From an uncultured Prevotellaceae bacterium (GTDB lineage: Bacteria; Bacteroidota; Bacteroidia; Bacteroidales; Bacteroidaceae), in the NCBI GenBank assembly GCA_900316355.1, contig ONCQ01000010.1, forward strand, positions 1-64,000: 64,000 nucleotides of DNA, read 5' to 3'. This document shows, piece by piece, positions 17,743 through 26,839 of this stretch. The notes under the pieces were generated by a model, which saw nothing but the letters and a program-made list of their open reading frames with translations, made no database searches and had not been told where the DNA came from. Made by a program: the position numbers and the translations under genes. The stretch's first letter is position 1. Each line of letters starts with the position of its first letter.

Positions 17743-19484
17743 TTGCCATCACCGGTTACGGAATCCTCTGTGCGATAGGTAATAATGCCGACGAAGTGCT
17801 CTGCTCACTGCAGCAGCAGCAATCTGGTATCGGTCCGATGCAGTATCTTGAATCCAAACTGCGCCACCTTCCCGTGGGTGAGGTGAAGCTGTCGAATGAC
17901 AGGATGAAGGCGCTGTTAGGCATCCAGGACGCTGCGCCTGTAAGTCGCACTGCCATGATGGGAGCCATTGCCATACGCCAGGCTGTTCAGGACGCAGGAA
18001 TAGCGCTCGAAGGAAAGCGCGTAACGCTCATTTCGGGCACTACTGTCGGTTGTATGGACGTTACCGAGCAGTACTATGAAGAGATGAAGACCGACGATGG
18101 GCTCCTGTCCCTGCCCATGAACAACGACTGTGGCATGAGTACACATGACATGGCCGTGATGGCCGGTCTGGAAGATGTGGAGACCTGCACTGTCTCCACC
18201 GCCTGCTCCTCAGCCCTCAATGCCATCATCCTGGGAGCAGAGATGCTGAAGAATGATGAGGCAGACATCGTCATCGCAGGAGGCGCAGAGTCGCTGACTC
18301 GTTTCCACCTGAATGGCTTCAACACGCTGATGATTCTGGATTCAGAGCGCTGCCGCCCGTTTGACGAAACCCGTGCGGGCCTTAATTTAGGCGAGGGCGC
18401 AGCTTTTGTCGTCTTACAAAGAGAGTGCTCCGGGGCTAAGGCTTATGTGGCTGGTTACGCCAACCGCTGCGATGCCTTTCATCAAACCGCTTCTTCCGAC
18501 AATGGCGAAGGGGCCTTCCTGGCCATGCACGACGCACTCGCCATGGCACAACTTACTCCTGCCGATATTCAATATGTCAATGCACATGGAACGGGCACTC
18601 CCAACAATGACCTCAGCGAGAGCCAGGCCCTCATGCGAATCTTTGGCACTCAGATGCCCGAGGTATCGAGCACAAAGCCTTTTACCGGCCACACAACATC
18701 TGCATCCGGGGCTATCGAAACGGTGATCTGTCTCCTTGCCATGCAACATGATTTCACACCTTGCAACTTAGGGTGGAAAAAACAAATGGCTGCAGGCATC
18801 ACGCCCACCCGCGGACATACCGGCGTCCAGCTCAATCACGTTCTCTGCAACTCGTTCGGCTTCGGCGGCAACGATTCCTTGTTGGTGCTGTCAAGAAAAT
18901 GCCCTCCTGAGGCCTCTGAGTACAGCGCTGATGAGGCCGTGGTGGAACTGGCTCGCGACGAGATACATTCCATGGAAGATTTAGTCGCATTGAAGGATTT
19001 CGTGTCACCCATAGAGTCGCGGCGCATGGGTAAGCTGATGAAAGCGGCCATCCTCACTTCCTGCAGGGCACTGAAAGCTGCACATATCGAAACACCAGAT
19101 GCAATTATTACTGCCACAGCGAGTGGCATGCTCGAGTTCAGCCAGCAGTTCCTGGACGACATCATCCGCAACGACGAGCAGTTCTTGAAGCCCACCCTGT
19201 TTATGCAGAGCACCCATAACACGCTGAGCTCGGCTATTGCCATCCGCACGAAATGTCATGGCTATAACATCACCTACTCCCATGGCAGCGATTCCTTTGC
19301 CTGGGCGATGCGCGATGCCAAACGGCAGATAAAAAGCGGCAAGGCTAAAACAGTGCTGGTAGGGTGCTTTGATGAGTCAACAGCCCTCTCAAACGACTTC
19401 TGCAAACGTGCAGGCAAACCGACAGCGCCTGAGATCTCAGCTGTTGCCATCATCCTGGCCTCTCCCAACTCATCATACAAATAG
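17739..19484 (+). CDS. Beta-ketoacyl synthase with C-terminal KS/CLF-like extension (KS 3)
   Basis: A 581-residue protein. The first 400 residues are a complete condensing enzyme with VSTACSSALN (Cys156), NAHGTGTPNND and KPFTGHTTSAS, ending in NSFGFGGNDS. A C-terminal domain (about 420-581) contains TATASGMLEF, MQSTHNTLSSAIAI and YSHGSDSFAWAM, matching the ketoacyl-synthase-like 'chain length factor' family. The architecture parallels KS 2, so the two may have arisen by duplication or form a heterodimer. It overlaps ACP 2 by 4 bp and ends 5 bp before the small transporter gene. Confidence 0.86.
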   Translation: MIAITGYGILCAIGNNADEVLCSLQQQQSGIGPMQYLESKLRHLPVGEVKLSNDRMKALLGIQDAAPVSRTAMMGAIAIRQAVQDAGIALEGKRVTLISGTTVGCMDVTEQYYEEMKTDDGLLSLPMNNDCGMSTHDMAVMAGLEDVETCTVSTACSSALNAIILGAEMLKNDEADIVIAGGAESLTRFHLNGFNTLMILDSERCRPFDETRAGLNLGEGAAFVVLQRECSGAKAYVAGYANRCDAFHQTASSDNGEGAFLAMHDALAMAQLTPADIQYVNAHGTGTPNNDLSESQALMRIFGTQMPEVSSTKPFTGHTTSASGAIETVICLLAMQHDFTPCNLGWKKQMAAGITPTRGHTGVQLNHVLCNSFGFGGNDSLLVLSRKCPPEASEYSADEAVVELARDEIHSMEDLVALKDFVSPIESRRMGKLMKAAILTSCRALKAAHIETPDAIITATASGMLEFSQQFLDDIIRNDEQFLKPTLFMQSTHNTLSSAIAIRTKCHGYNITYSHGSDSFAWAMRDAKRQIKSGKAKTVLVGCFDESTALSNDFCKRAGKPTAPEISAVAIILASPNSSYK

Positions 19485-19489
19485 GAAAA

Positions 19490-19846
19490 ATGCACATGAT
19501 GCTGATACCTTTAGCACTTATCCAAAGCCTGTTGCTCGTGGCCGGACAGGTCTTTTTAAAGCTTGCGCTCACACGTATGCCTCCTTTCTCTTTTTCTGTG
19601 GGATTCCTGAAAGCGGTATTGTGTAATTGGCAGTTTGCCCTCTGTGGCGTGTGCTTCGGCTTAGGAAGTATCCTATGGTTTTATATATTAAAGCATTTCC
19701 CCTTCTCATCAGCTTATCCCCTGGTGAGCCTCAGCTATGTTTTCGGGCTGATAGCCTCCGTCGTGGTCTTTCATGAGAGCGTTGATGTCAACAAATGGAT
19801 AGGGGTGCTTTTGATAATGTTTGGCTGTTATTTAATTGCAAAATGA
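19490..19846 (+). CDS. Small four-helix EamA/SMR-like membrane protein
   Basis: A 118-residue protein with four hydrophobic segments. The motif LLVAGQVFLKLAL near the start and SSAYPLVSLSYVFGLIASVVVFHESV resemble small multidrug resistance and ArnE/F-type flippase subunits. It could help move a lipid intermediate across the inner membrane, which fits the export genes around it. Its TGA overlaps the ATG of the LolA-like gene. Substrate unknown. Confidence 0.75.
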   Translation: MHMMLIPLALIQSLLLVAGQVFLKLALTRMPPFSFSVGFLKAVLCNWQFALCGVCFGLGSILWFYILKHFPFSSAYPLVSLSYVFGLIASVVVFHESVDVNKWIGVLLIMFGCYLIAK

Positions 19847-20493
19847 GACATTTCCTGCCTTTCATCCTCACCGCCTGTATGGCCTGTGCGCTTCATGCAC
19901 AGCACAACGCCGTCACCAAGGAACAGGCCGCCATCATCCGCGAGATCTCTGCCGCCAGCGCTAAAATTGTGAGCATGGAGAGCGACTTCGTCCAGACAAA
20001 GTACATCACAATGCTCAATGACAAACTTGTCTCTAAGGGAAAAATCAGATTTCAACAACCAGACAAATTGTTATGGGAATACACAACGCCATACACCTAT
20101 TCTTTTATTATCAACAATAATAAGATTAAAATTAGGAACAATAACCGAACCGACATCATTGATTCCAATCATAATAAGGTCTTCAAGGAAATATCTCGTC
20201 TGATGATGATGACCGTACGAGGGAACAGCCTTACAGATGATAAAGTGTTTGATGTGACAGTGAAGTCAGAAAAAAAAGCCCAAGGAAAAGGCCAGGAGTA
20301 TCAAGCCATACTCGTTCCTAAAAGGAAAGAGATGAAGCAACTATGGAACCGTCTGGTGCTGCACTTTGATGTTGCTAATAAAATCTTATCAACGATAGAG
20401 ATGTTCGAGAAGAATGGTGACCACACCATCATTGAGATGCAGCATGTCGTGTTGAACAAGGCCATCGATTCTAACGTGTTCAATGTTGATTAA
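19843..20493 (+). CDS. LolA-like periplasmic lipid carrier
   Basis: A 216-residue exported protein with signal peptide MRHFLPFILTACMACALHA. The mature part shows the LolA-type pattern SMESDFVQTKYITML, SKGKIRFQQPDKLLWEYTTPY and a C-terminal VFNVD. LolA proteins carry lipidated cargo across the periplasm. In aryl polyene loci the ApeL-type homologue is thought to carry the polyene lipid toward the outer membrane. The ATG at 19843 overlaps the preceding stop codon. An earlier in-frame start would lie within that gene and lack the signal peptide at the N-terminus. Confidence 0.83.
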   Translation: MRHFLPFILTACMACALHAQHNAVTKEQAAIIREISAASAKIVSMESDFVQTKYITMLNDKLVSKGKIRFQQPDKLLWEYTTPYTYSFIINNNKIKIRNNNRTDIIDSNHNKVFKEISRLMMMTVRGNSLTDDKVFDVTVKSEKKAQGKGQEYQAILVPKRKEMKQLWNRLVLHFDVANKILSTIEMFEKNGDHTIIEMQHVVLNKAIDSNVFNVD

Positions 20494-20495
20494 CA

Positions 20496-20879
20496 ATGCA
20501 CCGGTTAAGTACAATCATACTACTAATTCTGCTATCTGTTTCTGGCTTTGCCCAGCGAAGTCGCTATACGGTACAGATTAATATGCGCAAGGCATACATC
20601 AGTGGAATCTGTGTGATGATTGACGAAGGCGAAGATATCAAGGCTGCCGTTTTCAATGAATTCGGAGTCTCTACATTGGCTTTTGAATACCGAAAGAAAA
20701 AAGAAAAGATAAAGATTACTCAGATCATTGGAGCGATGAATCGATGGTATGTCAAGCGTCAATTGAAAAAAGACCTGAGGAATGTCATGAAACAGCTACC
20801 TGGGAATGTGGTCATCGAGAATAAAAAATACGAGCTAAAATACACGTTTATACCTTTAAGCAATGACACTTCTGAATGA
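20496..20879 (+). CDS. Exported protein of unknown function in the polyene operon
   Basis: A 127-residue protein with a clear signal peptide (MHRLSTIILLILLSVSGFAQ) and a basic, Lys-rich mature part. I do not recognise a domain. Its place between the LolA-like carrier and a dehydratase is where many polyene clusters have a small lipoprotein or exported helper, so a role in envelope delivery is possible but unproven. No lipobox Cys is seen. It overlaps the next gene by 17 bp. Confidence 0.7.
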   Translation: MHRLSTIILLILLSVSGFAQRSRYTVQINMRKAYISGICVMIDEGEDIKAAVFNEFGVSTLAFEYRKKKEKIKITQIIGAMNRWYVKRQLKKDLRNVMKQLPGNVVIENKKYELKYTFIPLSNDTSE

Positions 20880-21264
20880 TTTTTATACAATCATGGGAGA
20901 AACGCAGGAGGAAGGCTCGCGTGATTATATCATACGGCTGAATGTCAGGCACTTCATATACAAGGCACACTTTCCTTGTGAGCCCATCACTCCAGGTGTC
21001 TGCATTCTGCAGATTGCTCACGAATTATGCCAGCATGCGTTGAACAAGCCATTGACACTTATTTGCGTCAAGAATGTCAAGTTCATGAATATTATTTCAC
21101 CGAACCATGTCAATGAAGTACACTATACTATAAGCAAGATTTCAGAGACCAGCGCTGCCGACAGTAACGAAGGAAACGTGGTTAGGGCACAGATTACTGT
21201 TTCTGACGGCGGTGCCGTTAGCTATGCAAAACTCTCACTGATGATGAAGCAGAATCCATCATGA
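20863..21264 (+). CDS. FabZ-like 3-hydroxyacyl-ACP dehydratase
   Basis: A 133-residue hotdog dehydratase. The catalytic His is in YKAHFPCEPITPGV (about His36), matching the HFPxxPxxPGV motif of FabZ, and the helix segment ILQIAHELCQHAL follows with its Glu. It would dehydrate 3-hydroxyacyl-ACP to the trans-2-enoyl form so that conjugated double bonds accumulate. The start lies 17 bp inside the previous gene and the end overlaps the next by 4 bp. It may compensate for the altered motif in the hotdog protein at 14922. Confidence 0.85.
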   Translation: MTLLNDFYTIMGETQEEGSRDYIIRLNVRHFIYKAHFPCEPITPGVCILQIAHELCQHALNKPLTLICVKNVKFMNIISPNHVNEVHYTISKISETSAADSNEGNVVRAQITVSDGGAVSYAKLSLMMKQNPS

Positions 21265-22751
21265 ACAACAGCAAGGCGTTACTTCATAACCGTGGCATTT
21301 GTGTCGTCATCCCCACTTATAATAATTCGGGGACGATAGTTGATGTTGTACAACGTACATTAGCTCAGTGTGATGATGTGATTGTCGTGTGTGACGGAAG
21401 CACAGATGCCACGCGTCAGTTGCTGGAAAATATGAAGGATATTACTTTAATCGCTTATGAGAAAAATGCGGGAAAGGGCAAAGCTCTGAAACTCGGTTTC
21501 CAGAAAGCTCGTGAGATGGGTTTTGCTTTCGCCATTACCCTGGACGCAGATGGGCAGCATTTTCCAGAAGATATCCCCTGTTTCCTGCGCGCCAACCAGC
21601 GCCATCCAGAGGCTGTTATTGTGGGAGAACGTAAGTTCCCGGAGGATTGTGAGCGCAGCTCCGGCAGTATCTTTGCCAATGCCTTTAGCAATTTCTGGTT
21701 TGCTGTACAGACGGGGAGGCATTTGTCGGATACCCAAACGGGTTATCGTCTTTATCCCTTAAAGCGGCTGAGCGCACTTTCATTTCTTACTTCACGTTAT
21801 GAGGCGGAGCTCGAACTGCTGGTCTTCGCGTCTTGGGCTGGGGTGCCTCTGGTTAGCGAGCCTATAAATGTGTATTATCCGCCACAGCATGAACGCGTTT
21901 CGCATTTCCGCCCCAAGATGGACTTCGCCCGCATTTCCGTCTTGAATACGATACTTTGTTTATTGGCTGTGGTGTATGGCTATCCGCGCTGTCTGATCCG
22001 TTTCGTTTTAAAGGCGTTGCGCACTGCTTATTCTCTGTCTTTCTTCCTCTTGGCAATGGCTGTCGTGACTCCCTTTATTGCTATATATATGTGTGTTGGC
22101 AAGAAAACAGATAGGAAACGGTTTAACCTACATCGCATCATCCAGTTCATGTCACGTGTCGTGCTCAAGGTTCATGGTATCCCTGGCGTGCGGTATTCCG
22201 AGTCGAATCCTCAATGTGAGACCTTCCAGCGTCCTGCTGTCATCATCAGCAATCATCAATCTCACCTCGATTTGATGCCCCTTTTAATGCAAACGCCCAA
22301 GATAGTGGTGCTTACGAACAAATGGGTGTGGAATAATCCATTCTATGGCTACTTAATTCGTTGTGCGGAATTCATGCCTGTCTATCAGGGTATTGATAAG
22401 GTTATGCCCCATCTTCGCCAACTTGTCGAGAAAGGCTATTCTATTGCAGTCTATCCTGAGGGCACGCGTTCTGTGGATTGTTCCATTGGCCGCTTCCACC
22501 AAGGAGCATTCAATATCGCTCAAAGTCTTGGGCTTGATATCATTCCCATCATACTCTATGGCGCCGGTAAGGTGCTACCCAAGAAGGGGCATTCGCTCAA
22601 CAAGGGCGAAATACGTATTGAGATAGATCCTCGTATTACACCTCAGCAGTTACAGACCTTGGGATCGACTACAAGAGAACAGGCCTCCAACATGCGACAA
22701 TATTATAAAAGAAGATACGAAGAGGTCGAGGAAGAAATAATAAAAAGATAG
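21261..22751 (+). CDS. GT2 glycosyltransferase-PlsC-type acyltransferase fusion
   Basis: A 496-residue two-domain protein. Residues 12 to about 230 are a GT2 glycosyltransferase (ICVVIPTYNNSGTI, VVCDGSTDATRQ, TLDADGQHFPED). Hydrophobic helices lie near 225-285. Residues about 300-480 are a 1-acylglycerol-3-phosphate-type acyltransferase with NHQSHLD (HX4D, about His332) and PEGTRS. Aryl polyene clusters carry related glycosyltransferase/acyltransferase proteins, thought to attach a sugar and an acyl group to the polyene lipid anchor. The two activities may act in sequence at the membrane. It overlaps the preceding gene by 4 bp. Confidence 0.87.
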   Translation: MNNSKALLHNRGICVVIPTYNNSGTIVDVVQRTLAQCDDVIVVCDGSTDATRQLLENMKDITLIAYEKNAGKGKALKLGFQKAREMGFAFAITLDADGQHFPEDIPCFLRANQRHPEAVIVGERKFPEDCERSSGSIFANAFSNFWFAVQTGRHLSDTQTGYRLYPLKRLSALSFLTSRYEAELELLVFASWAGVPLVSEPINVYYPPQHERVSHFRPKMDFARISVLNTILCLLAVVYGYPRCLIRFVLKALRTAYSLSFFLLAMAVVTPFIAIYMCVGKKTDRKRFNLHRIIQFMSRVVLKVHGIPGVRYSESNPQCETFQRPAVIISNHQSHLDLMPLLMQTPKIVVLTNKWVWNNPFYGYLIRCAEFMPVYQGIDKVMPHLRQLVEKGYSIAVYPEGTRSVDCSIGRFHQGAFNIAQSLGLDIIPIILYGAGKVLPKKGHSLNKGEIRIEIDPRITPQQLQTLGSTTREQASNMRQYYKRRYEEVEEEIIKR

Positions 22752-22776
22752 ACAGTTCCGTTGTAAAAAATAGTTC

Positions 22777-24246
22777 GTGGCAAAAAAAGTTGTGATCATA
22801 GGTTCAGGGCTTGGCGGTCTCTCATGTGGGCTAATACTGCAGCGAGAGGGATTTGATGTTACTGTGCTTGAACAATCTGCACAGATTGGCGGCTGTCTGC
22901 AGTGCTTCGTGCGGAAAGGCACCAAGTTCGAAACGGGTATGCATTTTATCGGCTCAGCAGCACATGGCCAGAAGATGAATACCCTGTTTGAATACTTGGG
23001 AATTGCAGATGCCATACCCCTTAGCCCGCTTGATGCTTCGGCTTACAACATCATCACCTTGGGAGGACAGCGTTTCTGTATTCCCAACGGACATGAAGCT
23101 TTCGTGGAACAGATGGGTAGCTATTTCCCGAAAGAGAAGGATGGGTTGGCAGAATATATGAGGATCATAAGTGAGATTTCTGCGTGCTCAACGCTGAACT
23201 TCCTCTATAGTGTGGAGCGTGATAGGGTATTAGATACGCGCTATCAGACAACGTCGATCAATGAAATTCTGGATGAACTGTTTTCTGATGAACTGCTGAA
23301 AAACATACTTGTCGGCGACCTGCCGCTGTATGCGGCTGAGAAGGACAAGACTCCGTTTTCCACACACGCTTTCATCATGGATTTCTACAACCAGAGCGCA
23401 TTTCGTGTTGTGGGAGGAAGTGATTTGATAGCTCAGGCATTAAAGAATAATATTGAATGCCTGGGTGGACAGGTACACGCCCGCCAAAAGGTATCACGGA
23501 TTGTATGTGATGAAGCCGTCGCGACAGGTGTTGAAACAACGGATGAGACGTTCTATTCTGCAGATTATATTGTCAGTACAATCCACCCTAACCGATTCCT
23601 TGAATTAGTGGACAGCAGACTTCTTCGCCCAGTCTTCCGAACACGCATTAATCATCTTCCTCAAACAGCTGCTGGATTTGTTGTCTATCTGAAGTTCAAG
23701 GAAAACACAGTTCCTTACATGCGAAGTAATTATTTCGGTTATCGCGAATCATCTCCATGGGGCTGTGAACATTACACTGAAGCGCAGTGGCCCAAGGGGT
23801 TCCTTTATATGCACCTCTGTCATGAGGCAAACCCACGCTTTGCCAGGAGCGGTGAAATCATCTCATACATGAATTACAACGATGTAGCGAAATGGCAACA
23901 TTTACCACTGGGACATCGGGGTGATGATTATGAAGATTTCAAACGACACCATGCGGAACAATTGCTTACTTTGCTTGAACAGCATCAGCCGGGTGTCTTA
24001 GATGCGATTGACAGCTACTACACATCAACCCCATTGACTTATGTAGATTACACGGGCACGGAGGGTGGCTCTATGTATGGCGTGGCCAAAGATATTGGAT
24101 TAGGTGCTTCTGGACGTGTTCCATATCGCACGAAGATTCCCAACCTTTTTCTAGCCGGACAAAATGTTAATTCCCATGGTATCATGGGAGTGCTGGTGGG
24201 AAGTATCGTAGCTTGTAGTGAAATCATTAGAATTAATCATGGATAA
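22777..24246 (+). CDS. Phytoene-desaturase-like FAD oxidoreductase
   Basis: A 489-residue flavoprotein related to CrtI/CrtISO enzymes. The N-terminal dinucleotide motif VVIIGSGLGGLSCG is followed by an acidic strand end (VTVLEQS), a GCLQCFVRKG segment, and a C-terminal FLAGQNVNSHGIMG. Such enzymes desaturate or isomerise conjugated chains. Here the substrate is probably the polyene or its head group, but this is inference. A GTG at 22777 is the likely start because no ATG lies upstream in frame near the conserved region. The last 8 bp overlap the next gene, which has a homologous N-terminal half. Confidence 0.85.
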   Translation: MAKKVVIIGSGLGGLSCGLILQREGFDVTVLEQSAQIGGCLQCFVRKGTKFETGMHFIGSAAHGQKMNTLFEYLGIADAIPLSPLDASAYNIITLGGQRFCIPNGHEAFVEQMGSYFPKEKDGLAEYMRIISEISACSTLNFLYSVERDRVLDTRYQTTSINEILDELFSDELLKNILVGDLPLYAAEKDKTPFSTHAFIMDFYNQSAFRVVGGSDLIAQALKNNIECLGGQVHARQKVSRIVCDEAVATGVETTDETFYSADYIVSTIHPNRFLELVDSRLLRPVFRTRINHLPQTAAGFVVYLKFKENTVPYMRSNYFGYRESSPWGCEHYTEAQWPKGFLYMHLCHEANPRFARSGEIISYMNYNDVAKWQHLPLGHRGDDYEDFKRHHAEQLLTLLEQHQPGVLDAIDSYYTSTPLTYVDYTGTEGGSMYGVAKDIGLGASGRVPYRTKIPNLFLAGQNVNSHGIMGVLVGSIVACSEIIRINHG

Positions 24247-26839
24247 AAGCGCAATCATAATTGGAGGCGGATTGGGTGGCCTATTCACGGGTGCCATTTT
24301 GGCCAAAGAAGGCGTAAAGACTACCGTGGTAGAAAAGAATGCAACTGTGGGTGGCGGACTACAGAGCTTCACACGATTCGGCGAGATCTTCGATACAGGT
24401 ATGCATGTAATTGGCGGCATGCAACATGGAGGCAATATCCGTCGCATCTGCGATTATCTGGGCATCTCAGACAAAGTGCATATAGCCGACTTGGATGGCG
24501 ATTTTACCGACGAACTCTATTTCGCTGAGGACGGCAAACGTTATCATATCGCTAAAGGGCAGGAGAATTTCGTCAATGCCCTGGCGCATGATTTCCCTCA
24601 TCAACGCCAGGAACTGAAAGATTACGTTGATGCTGTCTATCGTCTTGCAAATGAGATGGACCTGTTTTACCTGCGTCCAACAGATAGTCATATACCTGTT
24701 CATTCAAACGAGTTTATGATGTCGGCAGACGCCTTTGTGGCCAGTTACATCACAGACCCTAGGTTGCGCAGTGTGGTGTCATACATGAATCCACTTTATT
24801 CCGGTCGCGGGGACATGACGCCAGCTTACGTCCACGCCATCATTTCTGCTCTTTATATTGACGGCCCCAGTCGTTTCGTAGGTGGTAGCTATCGCTTTGC
24901 CGAGACATTAAGTGATTTCATCCGTTCACATGGCGGAACCGTGATAAAGGGCGACAAAGTAGTGCACGTTCATTCGTCGGCCGGGTTAATAAGCGGTGTG
25001 AGAACTCAACAGGGACATGAACTGCATGCAGATTATTATATCTGTGCCATTCATCCATGCACGTTCATAGGTCTGCTGGATGATCCTACGGTGCTGCCCA
25101 AAGCCTACCGGACGCGACTCGATTCAATCCCGAACTCGTATTCAGCCTTTACGCTGAATATCAAGTTGAAGGCAGGTGCCTTCCCGTATCTCAACTATTC
25201 GGGGTACTATATGACACGCTACGATGATGTATGGAACTTCGGTCGTCGCGACCGTGGATGGCCGTTGGGCTTCCTGTACATGACCCCTCCGGAAGAGCAC
25301 CAGGGTATGTATTCGACGAAGATGATTATCACGTCTCCCATGTTGTGGGATGAAGTGCGGAGATGGGAAGATACTACGGTGGGACATCGCGGAGCGGATT
25401 ATGTGGCGTGGAAACAGGCGCGCGCGGAAAAACTGCTGGACGCTATGGAGCAAATGTATCCCGACTTCCGCAACTGCATAGAAGAGGTGAACATCGCCTC
25501 GCCCCTAACGATTCGCGACTTCTATGGCGTAAAAGAAGGTGCGATGTGCGGTTTCTCGAAAGACTATAAGAATATACTTCTCTCACAGTTACCTGTAGTG
25601 ACGAAGGTGAAGAATCTGCTGCTGACGGGACAGAACTGCAATCTGCACGGGTTCTGCGGTGTCACACTTACTGCCATTCAGACGTGTGAGGCTATTTTGG
25701 GTGAGAACTATGTCTTGAACAGGATTAAGGAGCATGACATCAATCCCTTCAGCGACAGAGATATTCCCGCGGCGATGCAACGTATCACCAGGAGCCCGGA
25801 GTTCTCGATGCTGGCTCACTTTGTATTCCCAGATGAGGATGTGGAACTGGTACGACGCCGAGTGGCGAATATGCATACAATCCGGGAGTTCCAATTGGGA
25901 GTTATGTATCCTGTTAACGAACAGATTATCAAAAGGTCGATAACGGATCTTACGTGCGAGGGTATGGAGCTGATTAAACAGGATACCAGTTATCTGTATG
26001 TATCAAATCATAGGGATATCATGCTGGATGCAAGCCTATTGCAGAAAGTGCTGACCGACTATGGCCTTGATACAACGGAAATAACGTTCGGCGCGAATCT
26101 GATGAAGGGCGATTTAGTGATTGATATCGGGAAGTCGAATAAGATGTTTCGCGTGGAGCGCCCCGGGAACAATGCTCGCGAGTTTTACAACGCATCAATG
26201 AAGTTATCTGAGTATATCCGTCATACATTGCTCAACAAGCGTCAGTCCGTATGGATAGCCCAGCGCAACGGCCGCACGAAGGACGGCATGGATGCTACGG
26301 ATCAGGGGCTTATAAAGATGTTTGCGATGAGTGGCCCGCGCGACGTGGTACAGACGCTCGGAGAACTGAATATCGTGCCGGTCTCGGTCTCTTATGAATG
26401 GGAATCGTGTGATAAGTTGAAGGCGCTGGAGGTGTATGCCACGCGTCGGGGACCATACGTAAAACGAGCTGGCGAGGACCTCAACAGCATTCTCACGGGT
26501 ATCTTACAGCCCAAGGGGCATGTTCACATAGGCGTTTGTAAGCCCATAACCCAAGATGAGCTTAAGGCATACGCTCATCTTGGGATGAATGAGTTCTATA
26601 AGCAGGTGGCGAGTCTTTTGGACCGGCGCATTCGCGCAGCCTATCGCCTCACTCCCAATAACTATATCGCCTGTGACCTGCTGACGGGAACGGATGCTTA
26701 TGCGTCACATTATAATGCGGCCGAGAAGGAGGCCTTTTTGAAGCATGCTGCATGGGTGAATGAGTATTCCTGCATTCATGATGTGAATGAGCTGCTTAAT
26801 ATCTTCCTGAGTATCTATGCTAATCCGGTGAAAAGATGA
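24239..26839 (+). CDS. FAD oxidoreductase-acyltransferase fusion
   Basis: An 866-residue fusion. Residues 1 to about 500 repeat the phytoene-desaturase-like fold of the preceding gene (IIIGGGLGGLFTG at the start, LLLTGQNCNLHGFCGV near the end). Residues from about 560 form an acyltransferase with SNHRDIMLDAS (about 588-598), a variant of the HX4D motif known from Bacteroidetes glycerol acyltransferases, and AQRNGRTKDG. The ATG at 24239 overlaps the previous stop by 8 bp. The fusion suggests that oxidation of the polyene and its transfer to lipid are linked. It overlaps the MMPL gene by 4 bp. Confidence 0.82.
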   Translation: MDKSAIIIGGGLGGLFTGAILAKEGVKTTVVEKNATVGGGLQSFTRFGEIFDTGMHVIGGMQHGGNIRRICDYLGISDKVHIADLDGDFTDELYFAEDGKRYHIAKGQENFVNALAHDFPHQRQELKDYVDAVYRLANEMDLFYLRPTDSHIPVHSNEFMMSADAFVASYITDPRLRSVVSYMNPLYSGRGDMTPAYVHAIISALYIDGPSRFVGGSYRFAETLSDFIRSHGGTVIKGDKVVHVHSSAGLISGVRTQQGHELHADYYICAIHPCTFIGLLDDPTVLPKAYRTRLDSIPNSYSAFTLNIKLKAGAFPYLNYSGYYMTRYDDVWNFGRRDRGWPLGFLYMTPPEEHQGMYSTKMIITSPMLWDEVRRWEDTTVGHRGADYVAWKQARAEKLLDAMEQMYPDFRNCIEEVNIASPLTIRDFYGVKEGAMCGFSKDYKNILLSQLPVVTKVKNLLLTGQNCNLHGFCGVTLTAIQTCEAILGENYVLNRIKEHDINPFSDRDIPAAMQRITRSPEFSMLAHFVFPDEDVELVRRRVANMHTIREFQLGVMYPVNEQIIKRSITDLTCEGMELIKQDTSYLYVSNHRDIMLDASLLQKVLTDYGLDTTEITFGANLMKGDLVIDIGKSNKMFRVERPGNNAREFYNASMKLSEYIRHTLLNKRQSVWIAQRNGRTKDGMDATDQGLIKMFAMSGPRDVVQTLGELNIVPVSVSYEWESCDKLKALEVYATRRGPYVKRAGEDLNSILTGILQPKGHVHIGVCKPITQDELKAYAHLGMNEFYKQVASLLDRRIRAAYRLTPNNYIACDLLTGTDAYASHYNAAEKEAFLKHAAWVNEYSCIHDVNELLNIFLSIYANPVKR

